A stretch of DNA of 43,045 bases from assembly GCA_019119265.1 (NCBI GenBank), contig DWXI01000105.1:1-43045 (forward strand), read 5' to 3'. The stretch's first letter is position 1, and each line of letters starts with the position of its first letter. Made by a program: the position numbers and the translations under genes. This stretch comes from Candidatus Mediterraneibacter intestinigallinarum. Its GTDB lineage: Bacteria > Bacillota > Clostridia > Lachnospirales > Lachnospiraceae. Positions 25,535 to 34,495 of this stretch are shown one piece after another. The notes beneath the pieces are model-generated. The model saw nothing but the letters and a program-made list of their open reading frames with translations, ran no database searches and was not told where the DNA came from.

Positions 25535-25614
25535 ATGTGCAGCATCCGCTATCCTGATTTTCCCCAAAAAGACTAACAACTTTAAATATTAATATGAATC
25601 TGAAAAACGAGTCA

Positions 25615-25643
25615 TTGTAAAACGACTTTACTTTCGCTAAATT
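25615..25643 (+). promoter_or_regulatory. Candidate promoter of the amylase gene
   Basis: TTGTAA (25615-25620), a 17-base spacer and TAAATT (25638-25643) give a leader of about 65 nt ending in AAAGGAGG. I saw no good catabolite-responsive element by eye. Confidence 0.5.
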
Positions 25644-25713
25644 TATCAAAGAATTGAAAACTGACAGAGCACATCAACATCAGTTCAATTACTAAAGGAA
25701 AAGGAGGTCTTAT

Positions 25714-28700
25714 ATGAAAAGACAGAGGCAATTGACAGCCTTATCACTAAGCGCTGTCATCACTGCAACCACTCTGGGCGGCTTCTGCGCACCCCTGCGC
25801 ACAGTTGAAGCAGCCGATATCACTCAGGGTGAAGCAACGACAACCGCCAGCTCTTCAGGTGTTATCTATGCGGACAGCCGGACAGATTTTCGTGATGAAT
25901 CTATTTATTTTGTGATCACGACAAGATTCTACGACGGAGATCCAAGCAATAACGAGCACTGCTCAGAAGACGCCAAGGCGAACAATCCGGACTCAGATCC
26001 CGCATGGAGAGGGGATTTCAAGGGTCTGATCGACAAACTGGACTACATTAAAGCCCTCGGCTTTACTGCAATCTGGATCACGCCGGTCGTAGAAAATGAT
26101 TCCGGATACGACTATCACGGCTACCATGCATATGATTTCAGTGCCGTGGATAACCGGTATGAGTCAAACGGCATCACGTACCAGAATCTGATCGACGCCT
26201 GCCACGAAAAGGGTATCAAAGTAATTCAGGACGTTGTGCTGAACCACACATGCAACTGGGGAGAAAAGAATCTCCTGCAGCTGACAAGCGACGTTTATAC
26301 GGAACGCAACCAGACAGTTATGAACGGCGCAAATGATCCGGACAACATCTATCATCACAACGGCTTCTGCGGAGGAGGCGACTTCGATACGTATGACGCC
26401 CAGATCAAGACGATCGCAGACGACTGTTTTGATCTTGAAACCGAAAACCCCCAGGTTTACAATTATCTGATAGACTGCTATACCAAGTATATCGATATGG
26501 GTGTGGACGCATTCCGTGTGGATACCACAAAGCATCTTTCCCGCCTTACACTGAACTCAACTTTTCTTCCGGCATTTAAAGAGGCCGGTGGAGACGACTT
26601 CTATATGTTCGGAGAAGTGTGCACCAAGGGATACGACGTCTGGTACAGGGATGCTCCGCCGATTTCAACCTGCTTTTATACCTGGGCAGATGATGAAAGC
26701 TGGACTGACCGCTGGAGCAATGATCTGGCTTCGAACGAAGCGCTTGTAAAAGAACATTATGACGAACATATGGATACGGGCAAACAGCCTGTAAGCGACA
26801 ACGCATTCCTGGAGGGGAACGAATACCACACCCCGGACTATTCTGAAAGTTCCGGTCTTAATGTGATTGACTTCCAGATGCACTGGAGCTTCAACAATGC
26901 AAACAATGCCTTCCATACTGCTCTTAATGAAGACAAATATTTCAATGATCCCACATGGAATGTCGTCTATGTAGACTCTCATGATTACGCTCCGGATCAG
27001 TGCCAGACAGTCCGCTATAACGGCGGCACAGATGCATGGGCCGAAAACCTTTCTCTCATGTTCACATTCAGGGGAATTCCGTGTATCTACTACGGCAGCG
27101 AGATAGAATTCCAGGCAGGCAAACCCATTGACGTGGGCCCGAATGCTCCTTTAAGCGAAACAGGCCGTGCTTATTTCGGAGATCATATCGAAGGAGATGT
27201 GGTAACCGGGGATTTCGGAGAATATTTCGGCGCAACCGGTGAAATGGAGGAAACACTGAACTATCCGCTGGCGCGCCACATCCAGCGCCTGAACCAAATC
27301 CGACAGGCTGTACCGGCCCTCAGAAAAGGACAGTACTCCACAGAAGATATCAGCGGAAATGATATGGCATACAAGAGACGTTATACCGACAATACTACCG
27401 ACAGTTTTGCCCTGATCACAGTAAGTGGATCCGCAACATTTAACAACATACCGAACGGCACCTATGTAGACTGTATCACCGGTGATACAAAAAATGTAAC
27501 AAACGGCTCACTTACCGCTGACTGTTCGGGAAAAGGGAATCTCCGCGTATACGTCCTTGACACAGATAAAACTCCCGCTCCCGGAAAGATTAGCCAGGAC
27601 GGAACCTATCTGTACGCAGACGCTCCTGTAGAGAGCACTTCCCGCCAGTGCATTTACTTTAAAAATGACACAGGCTGGGATAATGTAACCGCAAATCTGT
27701 TTAAAAACGGTGAGCTGATCGAAAGCATTCCTATGACGCATGTAGAAGGTCAGGACTATGCATGTGCATATACCGGAAACGAGACCGGACTGACTGTCAT
27801 CTTCACCGACGGCTCTTCCACAAGTACAGCCGCCGATTTTAAAGACGGCGGATATTATGGAAACAACGGCAGCCTGGGTGAATATCAGATCGGCGAAGAC
27901 ACTGTTGAAGTATCTTCTGTAGAACTTTCAACTGACAGACTTGATCTTAAGCTGGGTGATACCGCACAGCTTACCGCCACCGTCCTTCCGGAAAACGCTG
28001 ATAACAAAGCGCTTACATGGGAATCTTCCAACACAGACGTAGCCACAGTTAACAATAAAGGAGTCGTAACTCCTCAGGGGGAAGGAACTGCTGTAATCAC
28101 AGCAAAGGCAAAAAACGGCGTCTCTGACAAGGCAACTGTCACCGTCACTATACCTCCTTACAACTACGAGGCCGTACCGGAAGGTAAAACAGCCATCTAT
28201 TTTGAAAAACCGTCAGACTGGGGTAATAATATCAACTGTTACCTGTACTACGGGAACGCCACTACCATCGCCGGCGCATGGCCCGGAGCGTCAATGGAAC
28301 GTCTGCCCAACGGCGTCTACCGATATGTCTTTGACACGCCTGCCACCGATGATACGATAAAAGTACTTTTCAACGATGGAAACAGACAGGCTCCCGCAAG
28401 TATAGGCTACGATGTCGCTGCTTACGGAAAATATAATACCGACGGACTGAACGAGATCATAAAGCCCTCAGAAGGATCTGACGAGACAGAGAAACCGGAG
28501 ATCACGAATTTTACTGCAGCAAAGGAATCTCCACAACCTCAGGGCACTTCAATCAGACTGTCTGTGACGGCTACAGGAGGCACCGGAGAACTCCAGTACC
28601 GTTTTTACCGCATCAAGGACGGCGTAACGACTGTATTCCGGGATTATGACAACAGCCATATAGCATACAGCAATCCGCCCGAAGCCGGAGACTATATACT

Positions 28701-29052
28701 CTATGTGGATGTAAAGGATGAAGCCGGGAACATTGCCACACAAGAATTGAAATATACATGGAGTGATTCATCAAAGGATCTTAAAATCCAATCACTGACA
28801 ACATCCAAAGCTTCTCCTCAATCAAAGGGAACTTCTATTCAGCTTGTGGCCATGGCTTCTGGCGGTACAGGAGAACTGCAGTACCGCTTCTATCGTTCAA
28901 TAAACGGCAAGACAACAGTGTTCCGCGACTTTTCGCCAGACAGGGCCGCCTATTGTAATCCGCCTGAGCCGGGAAAGTATACTATTCTTGTTGATGTAAA
29001 AGATGAATCCGGCAATATCGTAACCGAGCATATTTCCTACGAATGGAAATAA
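25714..29052 (+). CDS. Secreted multidomain GH13 alpha-amylase with starch-binding modules
   Basis: This 1112-aa protein has a signal peptide (residues 1-33, cleavage likely after VEA). The GH13 barrel has WITPVV, the nucleophile aspartate in DAFRVDTTKHL near 268, the acid/base glutamate in YMFGEVC near 299, and VDSHD near 421, where most relatives have VDNHD. After the barrel come a CBM26-like module (about 640-716), a bacterial Ig-like group 2 domain (about 730-812), and a second CBM26-type module with AGAWPGASMERLPNG (about 820-912). Two tandem copies of an 88-residue domain (LQYRFYR, FRD, AGNI) close the protein. No sortase motif or membrane anchor is visible, so the enzyme is probably released or held by the modules. 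AAAGGAGG precedes the ATG. Confidence 0.93.
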   Translation: MKRQRQLTALSLSAVITATTLGGFCAPLRTVEAADITQGEATTTASSSGVIYADSRTDFRDESIYFVITTRFYDGDPSNNEHCSEDAKANNPDSDPAWRGDFKGLIDKLDYIKALGFTAIWITPVVENDSGYDYHGYHAYDFSAVDNRYESNGITYQNLIDACHEKGIKVIQDVVLNHTCNWGEKNLLQLTSDVYTERNQTVMNGANDPDNIYHHNGFCGGGDFDTYDAQIKTIADDCFDLETENPQVYNYLIDCYTKYIDMGVDAFRVDTTKHLSRLTLNSTFLPAFKEAGGDDFYMFGEVCTKGYDVWYRDAPPISTCFYTWADDESWTDRWSNDLASNEALVKEHYDEHMDTGKQPVSDNAFLEGNEYHTPDYSESSGLNVIDFQMHWSFNNANNAFHTALNEDKYFNDPTWNVVYVDSHDYAPDQCQTVRYNGGTDAWAENLSLMFTFRGIPCIYYGSEIEFQAGKPIDVGPNAPLSETGRAYFGDHIEGDVVTGDFGEYFGATGEMEETLNYPLARHIQRLNQIRQAVPALRKGQYSTEDISGNDMAYKRRYTDNTTDSFALITVSGSATFNNIPNGTYVDCITGDTKNVTNGSLTADCSGKGNLRVYVLDTDKTPAPGKISQDGTYLYADAPVESTSRQCIYFKNDTGWDNVTANLFKNGELIESIPMTHVEGQDYACAYTGNETGLTVIFTDGSSTSTAADFKDGGYYGNNGSLGEYQIGEDTVEVSSVELSTDRLDLKLGDTAQLTATVLPENADNKALTWESSNTDVATVNNKGVVTPQGEGTAVITAKAKNGVSDKATVTVTIPPYNYEAVPEGKTAIYFEKPSDWGNNINCYLYYGNATTIAGAWPGASMERLPNGVYRYVFDTPATDDTIKVLFNDGNRQAPASIGYDVAAYGKYNTDGLNEIIKPSEGSDETEKPEITNFTAAKESPQPQGTSIRLSVTATGGTGELQYRFYRIKDGVTTVFRDYDNSHIAYSNPPEAGDYILYVDVKDEAGNIATQELKYTWSDSSKDLKIQSLTTSKASPQSKGTSIQLVAMASGGTGELQYRFYRSINGKTTVFRDFSPDRAAYCNPPEPGKYTILVDVKDESGNIVTEHISYEWK

Positions 29053-29070
29053 TGTAACATAATCCGGTAA

Positions 29071-29122
29071 CATATATAAGGAGCAGCCACACCTGTTAGC
29101 GAAGCTGCTCCTTACATATATT
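29071..29122. terminator. Terminator after the amylase gene (bidirectional stem)
   Basis: TAAGGAGCAGC pairs with GCTGCTCCTTA around a 16-base loop and is followed by ACATATATTTTC on the plus strand. It sits between the convergent amylase and lipoprotein genes. Confidence 0.75.
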
Positions 29123-29153
29123 TTCTGTAAAAATCTTATTCAGAAATTTGCTT

Positions 29154-29786
29154 CTACGGTCTCTCTTCACTCCAGCTTAATATCTCCCCGGTATCAGCGT
29201 CAATCTCAAATTCATACTCCATTTGTTCGTAGATGATATTACCTTCGTATGTCATTCTTCCATCGTCACGTTCCAGTTCGATCCTGATATCGTTCTCCGT
29301 AGCTCCGGGCACCTTTGCAAGTGCTGTTGCAATTGCATCTTCCCTGCTTACAGCTGCTCCGGAATTGTCTGTGTTCTGCCCTCCGCCGTTATTCTGCTCT
29401 ACATCAGATCCCAGGATCTGTCCGTCAGATGCAAGAATCTCATAATCATATTCCTTCTGCCCCACATCGAACCTCACATCATATGTCAGTCTGCCGTCAT
29501 CCCTGTCCTGTGATACCTGAAGCCGTGAGATGTCAGATTCGCTGACGCCGGCCGCATCCAACGCCGCCTGCAAAGCTGCGTCCTCTCCAATATCCTGATT
29601 GCCCCCATTGTTATTCTGTGCTGTGTTCTGGGTATCATTTTGAGCATTACTCTGTGCGCCGCTTTCCTGGCCGCTCTGAGAAGACTGGTTTTCCACCGGC
29701 GTCGTCTGAGATCCTGCACTGCCGCATCCTGTAAATACTCCTGCTGCCATCACTGCGATAATTGCTGCTATTGTTAATCTTTTCAT
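29154..29786 (-). CDS. PepSY-domain lipoprotein
   Basis: The ATG at 29786, with AAGGGG eight bases upstream, gives a 210-aa protein, nine residues shorter than the track. A lipoprotein signal peptide ends at GVFTGC. A low-complexity linker rich in Q, N and S follows, then two PepSY repeats (about residues 75-135 and 145-208). The first contains DDGRLTYDVRF and the second DDGRMTYEGNI. Such proteins act outside the membrane and often accompany two-component systems as signal modifiers or targets. The HK/RR pair is encoded directly upstream on the same strand, and this gene has its own promoter with a direct-repeat operator. Confidence 0.87.
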   Translation of the reverse strand: MKRLTIAAIIAVMAAGVFTGCGSAGSQTTPVENQSSQSGQESGAQSNAQNDTQNTAQNNNGGNQDIGEDAALQAALDAAGVSESDISRLQVSQDRDDGRLTYDVRFDVGQKEYDYEILASDGQILGSDVEQNNGGGQNTDNSGAAVSREDAIATALAKVPGATENDIRIELERDDGRMTYEGNIIYEQMEYEFEIDADTGEILSWSEERP

Positions 29787-29845
29787 TTTTCTTTCCCCTT
29801 TCTTATAGTGCAATTATTTTTTACTTTATTTGTTTTGTTGATACC

Positions 29846-29878
29846 ACTATAACGTGGAAAGATTAAAACAACATTAAA
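29846..29878 (-). promoter_or_regulatory. Direct-repeat response-regulator operator and promoter of the PepSY gene
   Basis: On the minus strand TTTAAT-N5-TTTAAT (29878-29862) has the 11-bp repeat spacing used by OmpR/PhoB-family regulators, and resembles the CiaR box TTTAAG-N5-TTTAAG. TATAGT (29851-29846) lies downstream. The repeats occupy the place of the -35 box, which is poor, so activation by the neighbouring regulator is likely. Confidence 0.6.
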
Positions 29879-29898
29879 GCATCTCATTTTTTGCTTAA

Positions 29899-31290
29899 TT
29901 ATTCAGGCATTGATTTGTATTCCCCCGTTGGGATACAAAAAGTAAACACACTTCCCTCTCCCTCTTTGCTTTCTGCTGAAACCCATCCTCCGTGCGCCTC
30001 CGCGATCCATTTCACCATAGACAAGCCAAGCCCTGAATGACTTCCGTCCGTCCTGGATGAATCAGCCCGGTAAAATCGTTCCCACATATGCGGGAGTGCT
30101 TCTGCAGAAATTCCTTCCCCGTGATCGCGCACACTTCCTACGACATCACCGTTTCTTTTTTCCAGCGTCACCTCTACCGTTCCGTTTTCCCTGCTGTGTC
30201 TCACGGCATTGGACAGCAGATTTACGATCATCCTTATATAAAATGTTTCATCCGCATCCGCCCATATGTCCGGAGTGATATTATTAACCACACGGATTCC
30301 CCGGCCTTCGCCGTCTGCAAGCATCTGCTGTTCTTCGGCCGCCATCTCCGTAAGTTCACTTAAATCAATCCACTCCCTGTTCAGCGGCTGCCGGCCCTGA
30401 TCCGCCCTGGATAAGAAAAGCAGCTGAGAAATCATATCAGCCATGCCTTTCGCTTTCCTGCGGATCAGGCTGATCTGAATCTTCTGTTCTTCTGTCAGTT
30501 CTTCATTGTCTAACATCGCATCACACTGGGCAAGGATTACGCTCACAGGAGTCCTGAGCTCATGTGATACGTCTGAAGTAAACCTTTGTTCCCTGCGAAA
30601 TACCTCCTCAAGTTCCGCCAGCATATCATCAAATGTTCCCGCCAGAACATAAATCTCATCCCGTTCTTTCCCACCGGTATCTGCTATGCCGATCCGTCGT
30701 GAAATGTCTGCATCCGCCCGGATTTTACGCACTGTATCCGTAATGCGTCGCACCGGAGCAAGAGTCCGACATGTAAAACGGTAGCCGATAATGGCTGTCG
30801 CCAGCACCATCAACGGAAGTATAATAAGGGCAAACCGCACAGTGACAGTAAAGCTTTCCTCCGCATCCGTCACTGATGTGATTCCCCGGACGTATACCGT
30901 CTGATCCCCGGACAGGCGATAAGACATATCATATACATACCACTCTCTGTTTCCGTCGCGGATCGTCCGCAACTCCCCGTCAGACAGTTCCGGCTGCCCG
31001 GCAAACCCATGCGGAAGTCTGCCATACAAAAAATACATATCCCTGTCATATAAAGACAGATATATATCCCTCTCTACAGAATAAAAATCCGAATCTATCC
31101 TGATCTCCCCGCCTCGGAGAGTTATGTTTTCCACACTCTCCTGCACACGATTCTCCAGCCTTGACTGAGCGGAAGAAAGGACTTCACGGCTACTGAGCGA
31201 AAACAGGATCGCCAGAGCCGCGCAGGTAAGGAGCGCCATAAAAACTGTATATAATAATGTAAGTTTTAATTTCAGCGATAATTTTCTCAT
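29899..31290 (-). CDS. HAMP sensor histidine kinase
   Basis: This 463-aa kinase has two membrane helices (about residues 10-30 and 150-172) around a periplasm-side sensor domain of about 120 residues. A HAMP domain follows, then H-box SDVSHELRTPVSV near 240, N-box NLLSNAVRHS and SGLGLSMVKWIAEAHGG. The layout resembles CiaH/BaeS-type envelope-stress kinases. It follows its regulator by 24 bp. The PepSY lipoprotein gene downstream is a plausible target or accessory sensor. Confidence 0.93.
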   Translation of the reverse strand: MRKLSLKLKLTLLYTVFMALLTCAALAILFSLSSREVLSSAQSRLENRVQESVENITLRGGEIRIDSDFYSVERDIYLSLYDRDMYFLYGRLPHGFAGQPELSDGELRTIRDGNREWYVYDMSYRLSGDQTVYVRGITSVTDAEESFTVTVRFALIILPLMVLATAIIGYRFTCRTLAPVRRITDTVRKIRADADISRRIGIADTGGKERDEIYVLAGTFDDMLAELEEVFRREQRFTSDVSHELRTPVSVILAQCDAMLDNEELTEEQKIQISLIRRKAKGMADMISQLLFLSRADQGRQPLNREWIDLSELTEMAAEEQQMLADGEGRGIRVVNNITPDIWADADETFYIRMIVNLLSNAVRHSRENGTVEVTLEKRNGDVVGSVRDHGEGISAEALPHMWERFYRADSSRTDGSHSGLGLSMVKWIAEAHGGWVSAESKEGEGSVFTFCIPTGEYKSMPE

Positions 31291-31314
31291 GCTTCTGCCC
31301 CTGCAATCTGTCTT

Positions 31315-31989
31315 TTATTTTTCGGCCTTCAATACATATCCAGCGCCGCGCACCGTATGAATCAGCTTCTGTTCATGCCCCTCATCGATCTTCTTGCGCA
31401 GGTAACGGATATAGACGTCGATCACATTGGATCCCCCTGCATAGTCAAAATTCCACAAATGCTGCTCCAGCCGGTCTCTTGAGAGCACGATTCCTTCGTT
31501 CTGGATCATATACCGGAGCAGAGCGAACTCCTTGCCCGAGAGCCTGATCTCCTGCCCGCCCCGCTTCACCTGCTGTGTGTCCATATGCACCTCAAGATCC
31601 GCCACCTTATAGCATGTCTTAGGCGCTTCTGCCGGCTTGCGCAGAAGCACACGTATCCGTGCCAGCAGTTCCTCAAAAGCGAAAGGCTTCACCAGATAAT
31701 CATTTGCCCCTGCATCCAGCCCGGACACCCGGTCCTCAATGCTGTCCTTTGCCGTCAGCAGGATCACCGGGGTACTGTCATTTCTGCGTCTCATCTTTTT
31801 CAATACACTGAGGCCGTCCATTACAGGCATCATGATATCAAGTACCGCAGCGTCATAGTCCGCGCTCTCAAGATACTCCAGCGCCTCCCGGCCGTCAAAA
31901 CAAGAGTCCACACTGTAATGTTCCGCTTTCAGACGACTTGTTATAAGGCGGTTCAGATCTTTCTCGTCTTCTGCTATCAATATTCTCAT
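31315..31989 (-). CDS. OmpR/PhoB-family response regulator (CiaR-like)
   Basis: This 224-aa regulator has the receiver motifs IAEDEKDLN, VLDIMMPVMDG (phosphoacceptor near residue 52), LLTAKDS and YLVKPFAFEELLAR. The winged helix has LSGKEFALLRYMI and DVYIRYLRKKID. GGAG precedes the ATG. A TTTACA-17-TATACT promoter lies upstream, back to back with the promoter of the divergent oxidoreductase gene. The TTTAAT direct repeat upstream of the PepSY gene is the best candidate operator in the window. Confidence 0.94.
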   Translation of the reverse strand: MRILIAEDEKDLNRLITSRLKAEHYSVDSCFDGREALEYLESADYDAAVLDIMMPVMDGLSVLKKMRRRNDSTPVILLTAKDSIEDRVSGLDAGANDYLVKPFAFEELLARIRVLLRKPAEAPKTCYKVADLEVHMDTQQVKRGGQEIRLSGKEFALLRYMIQNEGIVLSRDRLEQHLWNFDYAGGSNVIDVYIRYLRKKIDEGHEQKLIHTVRGAGYVLKAEK

Positions 31990-32013
31990 ACGACCATCTC
32001 CTTTATGGTTCCC

Positions 32014-32042
32014 AGTATACGCAAACTGCCGGGGATTGTAAA
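32014..32042 (-). promoter_or_regulatory. Promoter of the response regulator/kinase operon
   Basis: On the minus strand TTTACA (32042-32037), 17 bases, TATACT (32019-32014), about 25 bp before the regulator start. The -35 box overlaps the left half of a dyad shared with the divergent promoter. Confidence 0.75.
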
Positions 32043-32065
32043 GCTGTCACTTGACAATGCCCGGC
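32028..32065. promoter_or_regulatory. Dyad operator between the divergent promoters
   Basis: GCCGGGGATTGT (32028-32039) and ACAATGCCCGGC (32054-32065) are inverted repeats matching at 11 of 12 positions, with a 14-base centre. Each half covers the -35 box or spacer of one divergent promoter, so one bound regulator could control both. Confidence 0.5.
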
Positions 32066-32079
32066 ACAGATTATATTCT
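32051..32079 (+). promoter_or_regulatory. Promoter of the oxidoreductase-aminopeptidase operon
   Basis: TTGACA (32051-32056), 17 bases, TATTCT (32074-32079), giving a leader of about 60 nt before the oxidoreductase gene. Confidence 0.75.
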
Positions 32080-32148
32080 GAAAATATCGGGAACAGACAT
32101 TGCCAGACGTCGGTATGTCGGGATAAGAATGTAAGGCGGTGAAACAAA

Positions 32149-33138
32149 ATGGAAATCAAAATAGGGATCATTGGAACAAACTTTATCAGCGACGACTTCT
32201 GCAACGCTGCGGTAAAGGTGCCGGGCGCCGTACTTCGGGCGGTATATTCAAGGAAGGAAGAAACAGGAGCTGCATTTGCAGAGCGCCACTCCATCCCCGA
32301 AGTATTTACAGACTATAAAAAATTCCTCTCATCGGATATTGACGCGGTCTATGTAGCCTCTCCCAATTTTATCCACTGCAGTCAGACGATCATGGCGCTG
32401 GAACACAAGAAACATGTCCTGTGCGAAAAGGTCATGGCGGTCAATGAAGCGGAAGTCCGATCCATGATCGACTGCGCCCGCCGTAATCAGGTCGTACTGC
32501 TTGAGGCAATGCGTCCGGACTTCGATCCGGCGTTTGATATCGTAGAACAGAATCTGAACCGCATCGGCCGACTGCGCAGGGCGACATTTGAATTCTGCCA
32601 GTATTCCAGCCGCTACGACAAGTTCCGCGAGGGCATTGTCATGAATGCCTTTGACCCCACGCTGGGGAATGCGGCTGTCATGGATATCGGTGTATACTGC
32701 ATCCACTCTCTCGTCCGCCTTTTCGGAATGCCGCAGGAGATACAAGCATTCTCCACAAAGCTTTCCAATGATTTCGACGGCAGCGGCATCGTACTTATGA
32801 AATATGAAACAATGATCGCAGAAGCTGTGTACTCCAAAATCTCCGTCTCGGTCAATCCCAGTGTGATCCAGGGCGAGGACGGATCCATCCTGATCGACTA
32901 TATCAGCAAGCCCGAAAAGATCTGCCTTCAGCTCAGGGAAGGCGCCCGCGACACACTGGAAGGCGCCGGCCGGGAGATACTGCCGTTCATTCCCGCAGAT
33001 AATAATATGATCTATGAAATACAGGAATTTATAAAACTTATCAGCGAAAACAATATCGCTCATAAATACCTGCAGTATTCACTGGATACGATCCGCGTCA
33101 TAGACGAGGTAAGACGACAGACATGTATAGACATATGA
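32149..33138 (+). CDS. Gfo/Idh/MocA-family NAD(P)-dependent oxidoreductase
   Basis: This 329-aa protein has an N-terminal Rossmann fold (IKIGIIGTNFIS), the family's YVASPNFIH strand and a lysine in HVLCEKVMAVN, where EKP is usual. The C-terminal alpha/beta domain contains DIGVYCIHSLVRLFG. Members oxidise or reduce sugars, inositols and related polyols; the exact substrate cannot be read here. It has its own promoter and is followed 26 bp later by the M18 peptidase gene. No sugar transporter is nearby. Confidence 0.9.
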   Translation: MEIKIGIIGTNFISDDFCNAAVKVPGAVLRAVYSRKEETGAAFAERHSIPEVFTDYKKFLSSDIDAVYVASPNFIHCSQTIMALEHKKHVLCEKVMAVNEAEVRSMIDCARRNQVVLLEAMRPDFDPAFDIVEQNLNRIGRLRRATFEFCQYSSRYDKFREGIVMNAFDPTLGNAAVMDIGVYCIHSLVRLFGMPQEIQAFSTKLSNDFDGSGIVLMKYETMIAEAVYSKISVSVNPSVIQGEDGSILIDYISKPEKICLQLREGARDTLEGAGREILPFIPADNNMIYEIQEFIKLISENNIAHKYLQYSLDTIRVIDEVRRQTCIDI

Positions 33139-33164
33139 TTCAAACGAAAGGAGCGACCAGTCAA

Positions 33165-34439
33165 ATGGACCAGGTAATTTCTAAAGAACTGGCAAAGTTT
33201 CTGGAAAACAGTCCTTCTGTTTTCCATGCAGTTGATAATATGGAGAACATTCTCACCAGGGAAAAGTTTACGCGCCTGTATGAAAACCAGAGATGGGCGC
33301 TCAGCCCCGGCGGCAGATACTTTGTCGCAAGAAACGGTTCTTCCCTGATTGCATTCACAATCCCCGATCATGATTTCAAAGGCTTGCGGATCATGGCAAG
33401 TCACAGTGATTCTCCTACATTCAAGATCAAGGAGAATCCTGAGCTGGAGACAGACGGACATTACATCCGCCTTAATGTAGAGCGTTACGGCGGTATGCTA
33501 TGCGCTCCCTGGTTCGACCGTCCGCTCTCCGTGGCCGGTCGTGTGATCGTGAAAGATCCCGTTTCCGGATCTTTCCTCACAAAGCTGGTAAATATCGACC
33601 GGGATCTGGTTCTCATCCCCAACCTTGCCATTCATATGAATCGGGAAGCCAACAATAGTTACAAATACAATGCCCAGAAGGATATGCTTCCCTTATACGG
33701 CGACCTGTCAGCGAAAGATACATTTATAAAGACCGTCGCAGACGCCGCCGGGGTACGCGAATCTGACATTCTCGGTCATGACCTCTTTCTCTACAACAGA
33801 GAAAAGGCAAGTATATGGGGAGCTTCCGGTGAATTTATCTCCTGCGGGCGACTGGACGACCTGCAGTGTACATTTGCATCACTGAAAGGTTTCCTTGCCG
33901 GGAAGAAACAGGAATACATGGCGCTTCACTGTGTCTTTGACAATGAAGAGACCGGAAGCGGCACAAAACAGGGCGCGGCATCCACTTTCCTGTATGATAC
34001 ACTGACACGGATCCATGACAGCCTTGGTCTTACCCGTGAAGATTATCTGATCCATCTTGCAGACAGTCTGATGATCTCCGCTGACAACGCCCACGCAGTT
34101 CATCCGAACTACACGGACAAAGCCGATCCGTCCAACCGACCGTATCTAAACAGCGGCATCGTGATCAAATTCAATGCGAACCAGAAATACTGCACTGACG
34201 GGATATCAGCCGCCATGTTCCGTGACATCTGTCGAACCGCAGATGTTCCGGTCCAGACTTTTACCAACCGTTCAGATATGGCCGGCGGTTCTACACTGGG
34301 AAATATCTCCAATACACAAGTTGCGCTCAATACTGTGGATATCGGTCTTCCGCAGCTCGCCATGCATTCTCCTTACGAAACTGCGGGCGTAAAAGACACT
34401 GGATATCTTATACGGGCGGCAGAAGAGTTTTTCAGATAG
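33165..34439 (+). CDS. M18-family aminopeptidase (aspartyl aminopeptidase type)
   Basis: I prefer the ATG at 33165, with AAAGGAG upstream, rather than the track start inside the oxidoreductase gene. The 424-aa enzyme shows the co-catalytic zinc-peptidase motifs MASHSDSPTFK, the catalytic pair in FDNEETGSGTKQGA, SADNAHAVHPN and a C-terminal histidine in LAMHSPYETAG. The family removes N-terminal residues, often acidic ones, in the cytoplasm. Length is normal. It is co-transcribed with the oxidoreductase. Confidence 0.93.
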   Translation: MDQVISKELAKFLENSPSVFHAVDNMENILTREKFTRLYENQRWALSPGGRYFVARNGSSLIAFTIPDHDFKGLRIMASHSDSPTFKIKENPELETDGHYIRLNVERYGGMLCAPWFDRPLSVAGRVIVKDPVSGSFLTKLVNIDRDLVLIPNLAIHMNREANNSYKYNAQKDMLPLYGDLSAKDTFIKTVADAAGVRESDILGHDLFLYNREKASIWGASGEFISCGRLDDLQCTFASLKGFLAGKKQEYMALHCVFDNEETGSGTKQGAASTFLYDTLTRIHDSLGLTREDYLIHLADSLMISADNAHAVHPNYTDKADPSNRPYLNSGIVIKFNANQKYCTDGISAAMFRDICRTADVPVQTFTNRSDMAGGSTLGNISNTQVALNTVDIGLPQLAMHSPYETAGVKDTGYLIRAAEEFFR

Positions 34440-34495
34440 AAAAATTCTTTCGAATACAAACCATTTGCACACTGACGATTTATTGAGGATACACT

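Noticed and set aside
32329-33063. 244-aa minus-strand ORF
   Set aside because: It is a shadow of the Gfo/Idh/MocA gene.
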